From assembly GCA_015061605.1 (NCBI GenBank), contig SUWH01000008.1:1-64000 (forward strand): a stretch of 64,000 nucleotides of DNA, written 5' to 3'. This document shows positions 46,152 to 54,198 of this stretch, piece after piece. This DNA is from Lentisphaerota bacterium (GTDB lineage: Bacteria; Verrucomicrobiota; Lentisphaeria; Victivallales; Victivallaceae). Under the pieces are notes generated by a model. The model saw nothing but the letters and a program-made list of their open reading frames with translations. It ran no database searches and was not told the origin of the DNA. Every line of letters begins with the position of its first letter. Position 1 is the stretch's first letter. The position numbers and the translations under genes were made by a program.

Positions 46152-46235
46152 TTGGAGTGTTTTATTTTAACCAACAGGAAAGGCAAAAAACGAACTGAAA
46201 AACACTTGAACTGAAAAATTGCATATAGTATAAAG

Positions 46236-46410
46236 AGGCGACCTCCACAAAACTACCACCTTTGTATATAGCCTTTTTCCCGTAACGACCAAATTGTACC
46301 ATATACGGTTTATTTGAATAGCGTATATGGTGCATTTCTGGTATTGTACCGTTACGGGCGCTGTGGTAGGCGTGTGGAGGTGTGCAAACAGGGATGCACC
46401 TCTTTTTTTT
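46236..46410 (+). ncRNA. Large folded leader or small RNA ending in a terminator, upstream of the nuclease gene
   Basis: Nested inverted repeats close on each other: CCTCCACA (46242-46249) with TGTGGAGG (46373-46380), CTACCAC (46253-46259) with GTGGTAG (46363-46369), CCCGTAACG (about 46280) with CGTTACGGG (about 46350), and CCATATACG (about 46299) with CGTATATGG (46322-46330). A second hairpin AGGTG-TGCA/TGCACCT (46378-46401) with eight T overlaps the outer stem, so the two structures compete. This is the logic of an attenuator or riboswitch, but a MITE or an independent sRNA is also possible. Confidence 0.5.
46378..46410 (+). terminator. Terminator in the nuclease leader
   Basis: Imperfect stem AGGTGTGCA/TGCACCT followed by CTTTTTTTT. 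It lies 39 bp before the nuclease ATG and shares bases 46378-46380 with the closing stem of the upstream fold. Confidence 0.7.
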
Positions 46411-46448
46411 GTGGTGTTTCCCATAACTCCAAATGGAAATACCACAGC

Positions 46449-46922
46449 ATGAAACCACTATTTTTACTCTCTCTGCTTTTCCTCTCTCTTTTTCTCTTTT
46501 CCGCTGAAATCAAAGGCAAGGTAGTTGCTGTTACTGACGGTGATACCATTACTGTTTTAGATGAAATGGACAAAGGCAATTTCAAAATCCGCCTTGATAA
46601 AATTGATGCTCCCGAAAAGAAACAAGCATTCGGCAGCAAAGCCAAACAGTTTTTATCCGCGTTGATTTTCGGCAAACAAGTTACTGTCAGATACAAAGCG
46701 GTTGACCGTTACGGCAGAATAGTTGGAGTTGTGTACTGTGACGGAGTTGAAATCAATCTTGTAATGGTTCAAAACGGTTATGCGTGGCACTACAGCTATT
46801 ACGATAAAACCCCTGCATACATTCAAGCTGAAAAACAGGCAAGAGCAGATAAAAAGGGGTTATGGGCATCCAATGTTCCCATGAATCCTTATGAGTTCAG
46901 AAAAATGAAGAAAAAACGCTGA
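46449..46922 (+). CDS. Secreted thermonuclease (SNase) family protein
   Basis: 157 residues. Residues 1-18 form a signal peptide (KPLFLLSLLFLSLFLF). The SNase OB-fold follows: VVAVTDGDTITVLD with Ca2+-binding aspartates, IRLDKIDAPEKKQAFG with the catalytic arginine and D, and YKAVDRYGRIVGVVY with the second arginine. VMVQNGYAWHY and ADKKGLW are typical. The enzyme should degrade DNA/RNA outside the cytoplasm. Preceded by a 290-nt folded leader, which suggests regulation by early termination. Confidence 0.9.
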   Translation: MKPLFLLSLLFLSLFLFSAEIKGKVVAVTDGDTITVLDEMDKGNFKIRLDKIDAPEKKQAFGSKAKQFLSALIFGKQVTVRYKAVDRYGRIVGVVYCDGVEINLVMVQNGYAWHYSYYDKTPAYIQAEKQARADKKGLWASNVPMNPYEFRKMKKKR

Positions 46923-46966
46923 ATTCTCAAGACATCAAAAAAAATAAAAATAAATTCATCAGCCCC

Positions 46967-46995
46967 TTGTTATAAATCGGGTATCAGGTTATATT
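46967..46995 (+). promoter_or_regulatory. Promoter of the exported nitroreductase-like gene
   Basis: TTGTTA (46967-46972), 17-bp spacer, TATATT (46990-46995), then AGGAGG before ATG 47031. Confidence 0.7.
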
Positions 46996-47030
46996 ATAGT
47001 ATCTTATAACCCTAACTTCAGGAGGTCATT

Positions 47031-47663
47031 ATGAAAAAGTTTACTGTAATTGCTTCGTTGCTGTATCTCGGAACCATGCTTTACGCTGAAGCGGCAAAAG
47101 AGATCGCCCTGCCCCCGCCGGATCTGAAATCCGGAAAACCGTTTATGCAGTGTGTTGCCGAAAGACGTTCAAAGCGGAAGTTCAGCACCAAAGCATTGCC
47201 GATGCAGACCATTGGCGAAATATTGTATGTTGCAGACGGAGTTTCCAGTAAAGACGGCAGAAAGACCGTCCCGACCGCCCGCAATAAGCAGAATCAGAGC
47301 GTTTATGTTTTCACCGCAGACGGAGTCTATCTCTACAACAGCCGGAAGCACGCGCTGGAGCTGGTGAAAAAAGGGGATTTCCGGAAGCTCTGCGGTAAAC
47401 AGCCGTTCCATAAGAAAGCACCGCTGGTGCTGGTCTTTGTTTCTGATATGAAAGCAGTCGGCAGCACCCCGGAAGAACAGGCGATGTATGCGGGCAACCA
47501 TTCCGGAAGCGCTTCGCAGAATGTCTATCTCTATGCGGCAAGCCAGGGACTTTCCACGGTGGTCTGCGGTTTGCTCGACCGGAACACCCTCAAAAAACTT
47601 CTGAACCTCAAAGCCGATCAGATGGTCATTTATTCCCAGCCGGTAGCATATCCGGCAATGTGA
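47031..47663 (+). CDS. Exported nitroreductase-family protein (SagB-type)
   Basis: 210 residues with a signal peptide (FTVIASLLYLGTMLYAEA). CVAERRSKRKFSTKALPMQT is the FMN-binding N-terminus, and HSGSASQNVYLYAASQGLST near residue 155 and VVCGLLDRNTLKKLL continue the SagB/nitroreductase fold. FMN enzymes outside the cytoplasm are uncommon, so either flavin is loaded after export or the protein has another role. The last residues QPVAYPA retain the G-x-P-like end of the family. Confidence 0.82.
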   Translation: MKKFTVIASLLYLGTMLYAEAAKEIALPPPDLKSGKPFMQCVAERRSKRKFSTKALPMQTIGEILYVADGVSSKDGRKTVPTARNKQNQSVYVFTADGVYLYNSRKHALELVKKGDFRKLCGKQPFHKKAPLVLVFVSDMKAVGSTPEEQAMYAGNHSGSASQNVYLYAASQGLSTVVCGLLDRNTLKKLLNLKADQMVIYSQPVAYPAM

Positions 47664-47696
47664 GGGGATCTCCCCTTATCAGGAACAGACAAAATA

Positions 47697-47736
47697 AAAC
47701 AACCGGGTGAACGTTTTACATTCACCCGGTTGTTTA
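47697..47736. terminator. Bidirectional intrinsic terminator
   Basis: ACAACCGGGTGAA/TTCACCCGGTTGT stem between the convergent exported nitroreductase gene and the minus-strand operon; T-runs flank it. Confidence 0.85.
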
Positions 47737-47757
47737 TGTTTCCGGATAATGGACTGA

Positions 47758-48282
47758 TTACTTCTTTTCTTCGACCGCTTTTTTGATGATATTCATCACC
47801 GGATTGCGGAAAGAAGCTTTGCCAACAGCATTCCGGAAAAGCAGATGTACGTTGAAACGTTTGACCGGTTTCACCGCCTCGTAAACCAATTCCGTCTTCG
47901 CCCAATCGTGATTGGAATATTTGAACGGAGCAATCAAGCCGAATTTACGGGTGTTGTCAGCGAAAGTAACATCAACATAAATCGCATAGCCGCTCGGAGA
48001 AAGCGTTCTGCCGGCCGGGACTTCAGCAAGTTTGCTCTCCGCAGAAATCACGATCTTGTCTCCGGCCGCAACCACAGGCTTGAAGTCATAGACAATAAAC
48101 ACACCTTCATCAGTCTTGCCGCTACCGATGCAATGATATTCCTTGCCGATATTGTCGATGACAGTACTTTTAGCTGATCTCATCACCCGCCACGGACGCT
48201 TCAGGAATAAATTCACCGGTTCAGCAGCCCCGAGAATAAATGCGGAAACAGCCAACAGCGCAACAACGACTTGTTTTTTCAT
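47758..48282 (-). CDS. Secreted protein of unknown function, last gene of the pseudopilin operon
   Basis: 174 residues with a clean signal peptide (KKQVVVALLAVSAFILGA). The remainder is beta-rich: alternating hydrophobic strands such as GVFIVYDFKPVVAAGDKIVI and YAIYVDVTFADN, without catalytic motifs. It could be a jelly-roll carbohydrate-binding module. The C-terminus is lysine-rich. It lies 32 bp after the glycosidase-like gene in the same direction, so it should be expressed with it. Confidence 0.7.
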   Translation of the reverse strand: MKKQVVVALLAVSAFILGAAEPVNLFLKRPWRVMRSAKSTVIDNIGKEYHCIGSGKTDEGVFIVYDFKPVVAAGDKIVISAESKLAEVPAGRTLSPSGYAIYVDVTFADNTRKFGLIAPFKYSNHDWAKTELVYEAVKPVKRFNVHLLFRNAVGKASFRNPVMNIIKKAVEEKK

Positions 48283-48314
48283 TTTTTTTGATCCTCTTTT
48301 TTTATATTGATCTT

Positions 48315-51176
48315 TTATCGGATACCCCGAATGATTTTGAACGAACGCAGCACTCCTTTGAATGGCTTGGGGGCTGCCGCTTTCTGCAATATAACGTTAT
48401 CGCGTCGGACAAGCCCGAATACTGCCGGTGTCGGCTTCGCAGCCCGGAGTGAAAGCGGAACAGTACAGCTTTTGCCGTTGACCGTCAATGTGAGCTGCTT
48501 GAGATCATAAACTGCCCTGATATCATTCCACTGATTCACAGCTATCGGCAATTCAGTTTTAAATACGGCAGAAGGATTCAGCAAATTACGTCCCATGTGC
48601 GAAAATGCCGCCTGCAATTTACCCTGATTGATCAACAGATGCAAGCCTCCGGGTTGATAACTGGTCTGTGAAAACAATGCCATGTTTTCTGCAGATTCCG
48701 GACGGCAGGAAAATTCAAGCGTAAATGCTCCGACAGGCAGCGTATCCATCGGAAATGAAATATAATTACCTTTACCGTCGAACTTCAATCCCCATTTGCC
48801 ATCAGGCTGCTTTTCCCATGCCGGAGCAGTACATTTGACCTGCTTCGGAACCCCATTGTTCCACATGCTGTAACAATAACGGTAGCCGTTGCCCAATGCG
48901 GCATCGTACGCCGGTTTATCATTGCAAATCAACAGAGCTCCATGTTCGGGTGAAAATTTGTAATCAAGGGTTTCGATCCGGTCGGCATTGATTTCTGCCG
49001 CGACAGTCTTGCGTTCCACAGCTGAATATACCGGCTGCTTCAGCACCGTTTCATCTTTGCTATCCTTGCAAATTCTGACTTCAGAACGGAAAATATTTCC
49101 ATTCATATCTATCGCCCGCAGGTGATAAATACCGGTACTGCCGTATTCACGGGGCAGCTGAACGTTGAATTCCACACTTTTTTTGTTGATATCATACGGA
49201 TGATCAAAGAGACGCTGCCGCATTTCCCAGGTAAGGAAACGATGGCCGCCAAGCGGAACGGAGAATTTTTTCAGTTTACGCAACTCATCCACAGTCAACC
49301 GGGATGAACCGATTTCACCGAATTCAACATTCACCGCTTTCACATCCCGGGGCAGAGCGAGAACCAGTTTACTTCCGGTCGCCCATGCCAGCATATTGCC
49401 GAAAAGCCGGTTGTCCATTTTGACTATACGTCCGAATCCGGCATAGGGACGTCCCCATGGCTGAAACTGAAAATTGCTGCTGTTTTCAACAGTGATACGG
49501 CAATCAGTCATCAGCGAACCGGGCGCACTCAACTGCAAGGTCACGATATCGCGGGAGTTCCGGTCAAATTTTTCACCGAATGCATAAATTTCCCGATCCC
49601 GGTCCAATATTTCAACCGCCCGGAGATTCCGGGGGGCGGTCAACTTGACGGAGGCATGGTCGATTCCATTTTTGCGGGTGATTTCAAACTTGAATTCTTC
49701 CGGAGCAAACATATCCCGCAACGGCATCAGGATCTCTTTCATATCCCAATTGTGATTGTATTCGATGCGGGTATGACGGCAGGTAAAACGACGGATCTTA
49801 TTGCGGTAATCGATCTCAATCACCGGTGTAACAGTCTGAACACCGGAAATATTTTCAGATGGGAAAGTATAAGTTATATCGCTCAATTTTGACGGATCAA
49901 ATTCTTTCCATTGTGAGCGCCACAATGTTTTGCCGTTTTCATCGTTAAAGTTAAGTTTGAACCGGATCTTGTCCGTCGAACCATCGGGGATATTCAAAAT
50001 TTCAATGCGGTACTTCTCGCCGACAGGGACAGTGCGCCGCACCGAAACGACCAGATTAGGTATCGAAAGATCATCCCCCGGATTGGGAGAGGGAGATTTG
50101 CCATTGAGAAAATCGGCATAATAACGGATCAACCGCTGAAAAGAGCGGCTGTTGAGCACCGTCGGCTGAAATGAGGTATTTTCATTGGCTTCATTCCACT
50201 CGACCAGAGAAACGATATCCGGATTGAGATGTAAAGCACCATCCATGGCATGGCGGAACTGACTGGTTCCGAGTTCGGCTTCATTGGTTCCGCTCATGTG
50301 TCCGATATAACCATGCCGGATGTCATATCCCAGCAAACGTCCGGGCCGTTGAGCGTATGCTTCAGCGACCAGCGGGCCGAGATAATCCCGGTTGAGCTTG
50401 TAATAAAAACTGCGTATCAGCGGATAATCTGTTTCCGGAGAACGGTGCATATGATAATCGGTAACGGTGATTCCGTCAAATTTATCCAGCAGAGCAACGA
50501 CTTGCTTTTTCAGTTTTTCCACTTTCGCGTCAGAAACCCTGCCGCGGTTGTTGTTGTATTCCGCAAAAATATCCGGCCAGAAACCACAGAAAAATATCGG
50601 ATCATCAACTCCGCCCTGACGGTAATATTCCCGGATATTGGCAAGAGCGTTCCCGCGCGGTGAAAGATAGGGGAAAAATACGATACGACCGTTGATTTTG
50701 AAGGTCAGCGGTGAAGCTTTGGCATAGCGGGCATTGGCGATAAAACGTTCTTTCTGCCCGCCCCACGACATACCTGCCATAAACTGCAATCCGGGAACCG
50801 GATGGCTTTTGAGCATACGTAAAGCATCGGGGTAACGGCTGGCGTAGGCATTTCCAAGCATGGTGAATCCGGCGATGCCGTATTCCATCACCGCCTGTGC
50901 GTCGCGCTGAAATCCGATCGCCGGATTCATATCCCGGTAATTTCTGGAGTGATAAAGCGGCCGGTCGAGCCACTCGTCAAGATAGTTGCCGTAAAGGTCG
51001 TAGGGCTGGATACGGGCAAAGATCCTGGTATGCGGCAAGACTCTCTGCCGGGGACCGATCAGCATGGGAGACGTATAAACAGATTCCTTTACCGGCAAAG
51101 CAGAGTTTGCCGTCGTGATCGTCCCGACAGCCAAAAGGACAGTGGCAAAAGCAAATTTCATTTTCATATTAATCAT
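48315..51176 (-). CDS. Secreted GH71/GH99-like protein with C-terminal LamG domain
   Basis: 953 residues with a signal peptide ([19 protein letters not shown]). Residues 40-370 resemble the TIM-barrel of GH71/GH99 glycan-active enzymes: [44 protein letters not shown], and [18 protein letters not shown] near 350, where the barrel family usually ends its active site. A middle beta-sandwich region follows, and residues 790-950 form a laminin-G/concanavalin-like domain ([20 protein letters not shown]). It probably attacks a host or plant glycan. Its ATG at 51176 overlaps the pseudopilin stop (ATGA), which implies translational coupling. ATG 51167 is an alternative start. Confidence 0.75.
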   Translation of the reverse strand: MINMKMKFAFATVLLAVGTITTANSALPVKESVYTSPMLIGPRQRVLPHTRIFARIQPYDLYGNYLDEWLDRPLYHSRNYRDMNPAIGFQRDAQAVMEYGIAGFTMLGNAYASRYPDALRMLKSHPVPGLQFMAGMSWGGQKERFIANARYAKASPLTFKINGRIVFFPYLSPRGNALANIREYYRQGGVDDPIFFCGFWPDIFAEYNNNRGRVSDAKVEKLKKQVVALLDKFDGITVTDYHMHRSPETDYPLIRSFYYKLNRDYLGPLVAEAYAQRPGRLLGYDIRHGYIGHMSGTNEAELGTSQFRHAMDGALHLNPDIVSLVEWNEANENTSFQPTVLNSRSFQRLIRYYADFLNGKSPSPNPGDDLSIPNLVVSVRRTVPVGEKYRIEILNIPDGSTDKIRFKLNFNDENGKTLWRSQWKEFDPSKLSDITYTFPSENISGVQTVTPVIEIDYRNKIRRFTCRHTRIEYNHNWDMKEILMPLRDMFAPEEFKFEITRKNGIDHASVKLTAPRNLRAVEILDRDREIYAFGEKFDRNSRDIVTLQLSAPGSLMTDCRITVENSSNFQFQPWGRPYAGFGRIVKMDNRLFGNMLAWATGSKLVLALPRDVKAVNVEFGEIGSSRLTVDELRKLKKFSVPLGGHRFLTWEMRQRLFDHPYDINKKSVEFNVQLPREYGSTGIYHLRAIDMNGNIFRSEVRICKDSKDETVLKQPVYSAVERKTVAAEINADRIETLDYKFSPEHGALLICNDKPAYDAALGNGYRYCYSMWNNGVPKQVKCTAPAWEKQPDGKWGLKFDGKGNYISFPMDTLPVGAFTLEFSCRPESAENMALFSQTSYQPGGLHLLINQGKLQAAFSHMGRNLLNPSAVFKTELPIAVNQWNDIRAVYDLKQLTLTVNGKSCTVPLSLRAAKPTPAVFGLVRRDNVILQKAAAPKPFKGVLRSFKIIRGIR

Positions 51177-51962
51177 GGTTGTGGAAACTGACGGGCAAAT
51201 GCCCCCATATACTGATCTTTATCCCAAATTATTTTTCTGCGTTCGACAGCAGATGCATGAGTAGCGTGTCCATCCGCCCAGGTAATATTGCAGCCCTTGT
51301 TATGAGCAGCACTCAAAGAAGACGAGCTTGAACCGTTTGCAGAAGGCATACGGATCGCATAGTTAGTATCACCCCCGAGGTTGTTATCTCCCAGCATAAC
51401 TGTTTTGGATGGAGAACGCAAATCTTTTATTTTGGCAGGCGGCAGATACTTGGCAATACCGGGAACATTTCCGCTTCCTCCGATATGTCCGGCATTGTAA
51501 CCGTAGCTTATACGGGTATAACGGGAAGCGGTTACAGTATTTGCCCGGACTTCAAGAACATATGTCAGTTGATTTCCCGTGCTTTGGTTCAATATATTGT
51601 CGCAGATCATCATCACCCCTTTGATGTACCCTTTATCTCGCAAACCGAAGGCCCAGTTCCAAGTATATTTGGCGCTATCTCCTGAATTACCGGTTCTGTT
51701 GACAGGAGGATAAGTGTCAGAATAGTCGGAAGTATAAGAAATTATTGAAGCCCCGAGCTGTCTCAGATTGGAAAGACACTTCGTGGTACGTCCGCGTTCC
51801 CGGGCTTTCTGCAATGCCGGAAGCAGCATGGCTGCTAAAAGGGCAATTATTGCAATTACAATGAGAAGCTCAATGAGGGTAAAGTCCATGGACTTTACCC
51901 CGACATGTCGGGGTAAAGTCCATGGACTTTACCCCGACATGTCGGGGTAAACGATGTTTCAT
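51173..51962 (-). CDS. DUF1559-like pseudopilin, frame broken in leader by duplicated 34-bp repeat
   Basis: A strong AAGGAAAGGA stands 8 nt before ATG 51962. From there the frame enters the repeat array and stops at TGA 51872-51870 after 30 residues. The pilin frame runs from MDFTLIELL at 51889 (the ATG lies inside a palindrome and lacks a Shine-Dalgarno) to TGA 51175. It has [36 protein letters not shown] and the C-terminal [15 protein letters not shown] motif. Removing one 34-bp copy gives ATG 51962 in frame with FTLIELL after a basic 15-residue leader. The gene heads an operon with the GH71/GH99-like protein. Initiation at 51889 would yield a pilin without a leader. Confidence 0.8.
51877..51949. 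repeat. Two tandem copies of a 34-bp unit made of two perfect palindromes
   Basis: Units at 51881-51914 and 51915-51948 are identical. Each consists of a palindrome centred on CCATGG (GTAAAGTCCATGGACTTTAC) and one centred on ACATGT (TACCCCGACATGTCGGGGTA). The arm CTTTAC again encodes F-T of the mature pilin. 34 mod 3 is 1, so only 1, 4, 7 copies keep the frame. The unit is unrelated in sequence to the 38-bp unit at 62-137 except for the GTAAAG/CTTTAC arms. Confidence 0.95.
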
Positions 51963-52087
51963 CAAACAAATCCTTTCCTTAAGTTATTGATGATGTTCCA
52001 AATCATTTATTTGCCAAATTTCATCTGCGATAAACAGGTTGAAAAACAAATAAAAAACTGACACACCATAAAGTTATCACAAAAAAG

Positions 52088-52429
52088 GTGTTTTGTCAAG
52101 CATGTGACAGCTTTTTATCAAAAAAAAGTTGTTCCCTCTTTTTTTGTACAGCAACAACTTTGCGGCGTGAGAATAGCAAAACCATCACCAGCAGGGAAGA
52201 ATTTTTGGAGAAATTGGAAACCGGATTTGCTCCGGGAAAGGTAAAAGAATTGATTATTATCAATCATGCTGAAAACGCAGGAGAATTTGAGCTTGGCAGC
52301 AGAGCAGAAAGTTTTGAACTGCTTACCGACAGCCAAATACAGCGTTTGAAACACCATCTTGCTCCTAATGCTTTGATAGACTTGAGGATGTGCAGTGGAG
52401 TCAAAGATAAAAACGGAGAAAAAGTTTGA
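52088..52429 (+). pseudogene. Fragment of an unrecognised protein
   Basis: The open stretch encodes up to 113 residues. Only the last ~80 look like protein: REEFLEKLETGFAPGKVKEL, IIINHAENAGEFELGS and HHLAPNALIDLRMCSG, a strand-H...strand-C pattern that recalls caspase-like or DUF4347-type domains. It ends soon after the cysteine, and a +1 shift would continue as TNALPCTTLK before another stop, so the end looks frameshifted. No ribosome binding site was found. It is probably a decayed gene. Confidence 0.4.
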
Positions 52430-52594
52430 CAAATGCTCTGCCATGCACTACATTAAAGTAAACATCTTATCACAACAAGGCTATATGCCGTAGGTGTTAC
52501 ATAACCAATAGTTATTGAGCACAGCGGTCATAACGAATATATACCCATTATCCATCTTTGCGCTTTTGAATACGCATATTGTGCATACGTTCAG
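52430..52594. other. Intergenic stretch without a recognised gene
   Basis: No coding sense or promoter stood out between the fragment and the terminator. A loose palindrome ACGCAT-N-ATGCGT-like sequence lies near 52571-52590. Confidence 0.4.
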
Positions 52595-52631
52595 AAAAGC
52601 CGCCGTTATCCAAAAATATGGCGGCTTTTTT
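52595..52631. terminator. Bidirectional intrinsic terminator
   Basis: AAAAGCCGCC pairs with GGCGGCTTTT, followed by T-runs on both strands; it closes the minus-strand transcript of the four-helix-bundle gene. Confidence 0.8.
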
Positions 52632-52665
52632 CTCAATCTGCCGTTTCAAGAAATAACTTGCCGTA

Positions 52666-53124
52666 TCAATAAGTAACAGCACTGCGTTGGCAACCAGTAC
52701 GGATAGATACGGAGAAATGATTTTCAGCCCATACAATAAATTCTCTGAACTCTTTTTTACTGTTTATGCGGCGTTTGATAAACTCGAGATAGAGTAAATC
52801 ATCTTTGAGCCACAGGGATTCTCCGTGCTGTCGCAGATAATCCTGATAATCCAGTTTGAGTTCTTCCAGAGAAGCCCGGGCAACGTTGTAAAGATTAAGT
52901 TCCAGTTTGGCGGATGTTGCGGCATCAACGGAACCTTCGGCAATATTCTGTACTCCGGAACGTGCCGCCTGTACCATCTGATCACAACTGCGGCTTTCCG
53001 CTGGAATATACAATTCAACAAAACGCACGGTAATATCATAAATCAACTGTGCCAGTTGAAAAGATTTCAATCTGCGGTACCCGCCCGAAGGGAGTAATAA
53101 ATCTCCGTTCTTATCCGTCCCCAT
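52666..53124 (-). CDS. Four-helix-bundle protein, S23/IVP-like family
   Basis: 152 residues. GGYRRLKSFQLAQLIYDIT, then DQMVQAARSGVQNIAEGS and KLELNLYNVARASLEELKLDY are the helices and the conserved Q-M-x-R-A-x-x-S-x-x-x-N-I-A-E-G core of the 23S rRNA intervening-sequence protein family. The same fold is used by the Avd accessory protein of diversity-generating retroelements, but no reverse transcriptase is near. ATG 53124 follows GGAGAGGG by 5 nt; a GTG at 53148 was rejected. Function unknown; such genes recur many times in Lentisphaerota. Confidence 0.8.
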   Translation of the reverse strand: MGTDKNGDLLLPSGGYRRLKSFQLAQLIYDITVRFVELYIPAESRSCDQMVQAARSGVQNIAEGSVDAATSAKLELNLYNVARASLEELKLDYQDYLRQHGESLWLKDDLLYLEFIKRRINSKKEFREFIVWAENHFSVSIRTGCQRSAVTY

Positions 53125-53144
53125 CCGTCCCTCTCCGTGTAAAA

Positions 53145-54158
53145 TCACCGGTTTTCCGGGATGACTTCGTGCATATCAAAGGCATCCTGATTTATCAACT
53201 GTTTCAATTCATTTATAAACCGTTCGGCACCGATACTTTCTCCTTTTGGAACACTCAACTTGATTTCCTCGGTGTTCCCCGGGTAGTCTTCATAGTACAG
53301 AATGTAAGTATCCTGTTCCGGACGGCGCAGTTTCCAGAAAAAGAGTCCAAGCACTCCCGGCAGCAAACTGCACACCAGTACTGCGCCAAGCATTACCGGA
53401 TCTTCGGTAAACGCGACATAAATCACCAATCCAAGCGGCGGCAGCCAGAAAAGCGAAGCCAGAGCTGCCGCGATAATATTTCTCCATTTATATTTGTTTT
53501 GAATGTGGTCAATTTCCGGCATTATCTCCCATAACTCAAAAGAATTTATTTTGATATTGTTTTCGTTGCAGAACTTTATCTCCTGCCGGTAAAGTTCCGC
53601 CTGCATATCTTCAAATTTGAACCGGGCAAGCGGGCTGTCCTGAATGGTGATACCACGCTGTGAAATGCGGCATATCCCGGAAATTTTATCTGCCAGCATT
53701 TTAGCTTCATCACGGAAATCCAAAAGATAATGGATGTGTAAATTCCCGACACTGGATTCCTGATGTTCAAAATAAAACAGACCTTCCTGCTCCTTTTTCC
53801 TGTCCCGAAAAATGTAAAACAGACTCTGCCGGAAATACGGAACCGGTCCCAACAGGATCGCCAACAGCATTGATCCGCCTTTGATGAACTTCCATTCGCC
53901 GTCCCGTATCATAAAAAACAATACCGCCCCCATCAAGGCACAGCCGAGAATAACGACAACCCATGCCAGTATCAATGGAAAAAGCCGCGGCTTGGAAGGA
54001 GCAAATTCACCGTATTCCGGAACCAGCTCATCGATTGCAAAAGTTTCTTCAAAAACAACTTTGCGCCACTTCAAATGGGTGACAGAAACAGTTTTTTCTC
54101 TTTCATCCAACTCAAAAATCTGAGTCAAACCGGGAACTTTCATCGTAAAACGCGGCAT
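53145..54158 (-). CDS. Membrane protein of unknown function
   Basis: 337 residues. A short beta-rich N-terminus (VPGLTQIFELDEREKTVSV) is followed by two helices at about 70-125 (LILAWVVVILGCALMGAVLFF; GGSMLLAILLGPVPYF), a soluble middle of ~120 residues, two more helices near 250-300 and a charged tail. No known domain was recognised. AAGGAGC precedes ATG 54158. Its end is 20 bp from the four-helix-bundle gene start, so they are probably co-transcribed. Confidence 0.6.
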   Translation of the reverse strand: MPRFTMKVPGLTQIFELDEREKTVSVTHLKWRKVVFEETFAIDELVPEYGEFAPSKPRLFPLILAWVVVILGCALMGAVLFFMIRDGEWKFIKGGSMLLAILLGPVPYFRQSLFYIFRDRKKEQEGLFYFEHQESSVGNLHIHYLLDFRDEAKMLADKISGICRISQRGITIQDSPLARFKFEDMQAELYRQEIKFCNENNIKINSFELWEIMPEIDHIQNKYKWRNIIAAALASLFWLPPLGLVIYVAFTEDPVMLGAVLVCSLLPGVLGLFFWKLRRPEQDTYILYYEDYPGNTEEIKLSVPKGESIGAERFINELKQLINQDAFDMHEVIPENR

Positions 54159-54198
54159 GGCGTATCGGCTCCTTTTGTAATGAAAAATTTTACTGGAT

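Noticed and set aside
46162-46458. Minus-strand open frames of 92-98 codons over the folded leader
   Set aside because: They follow the inverted repeat and have no plausible protein features or start signals.
52548-52736. 62-codon minus-strand frame after the four-helix-bundle gene
   Set aside because: It overlaps the terminator and the end of the real gene.
52666-53124. Diversity-generating retroelement, suggested by the Avd-like fold
   Set aside because: No reverse transcriptase and no template/variable repeat pair was found nearby; the S23/IVP family is common by itself.
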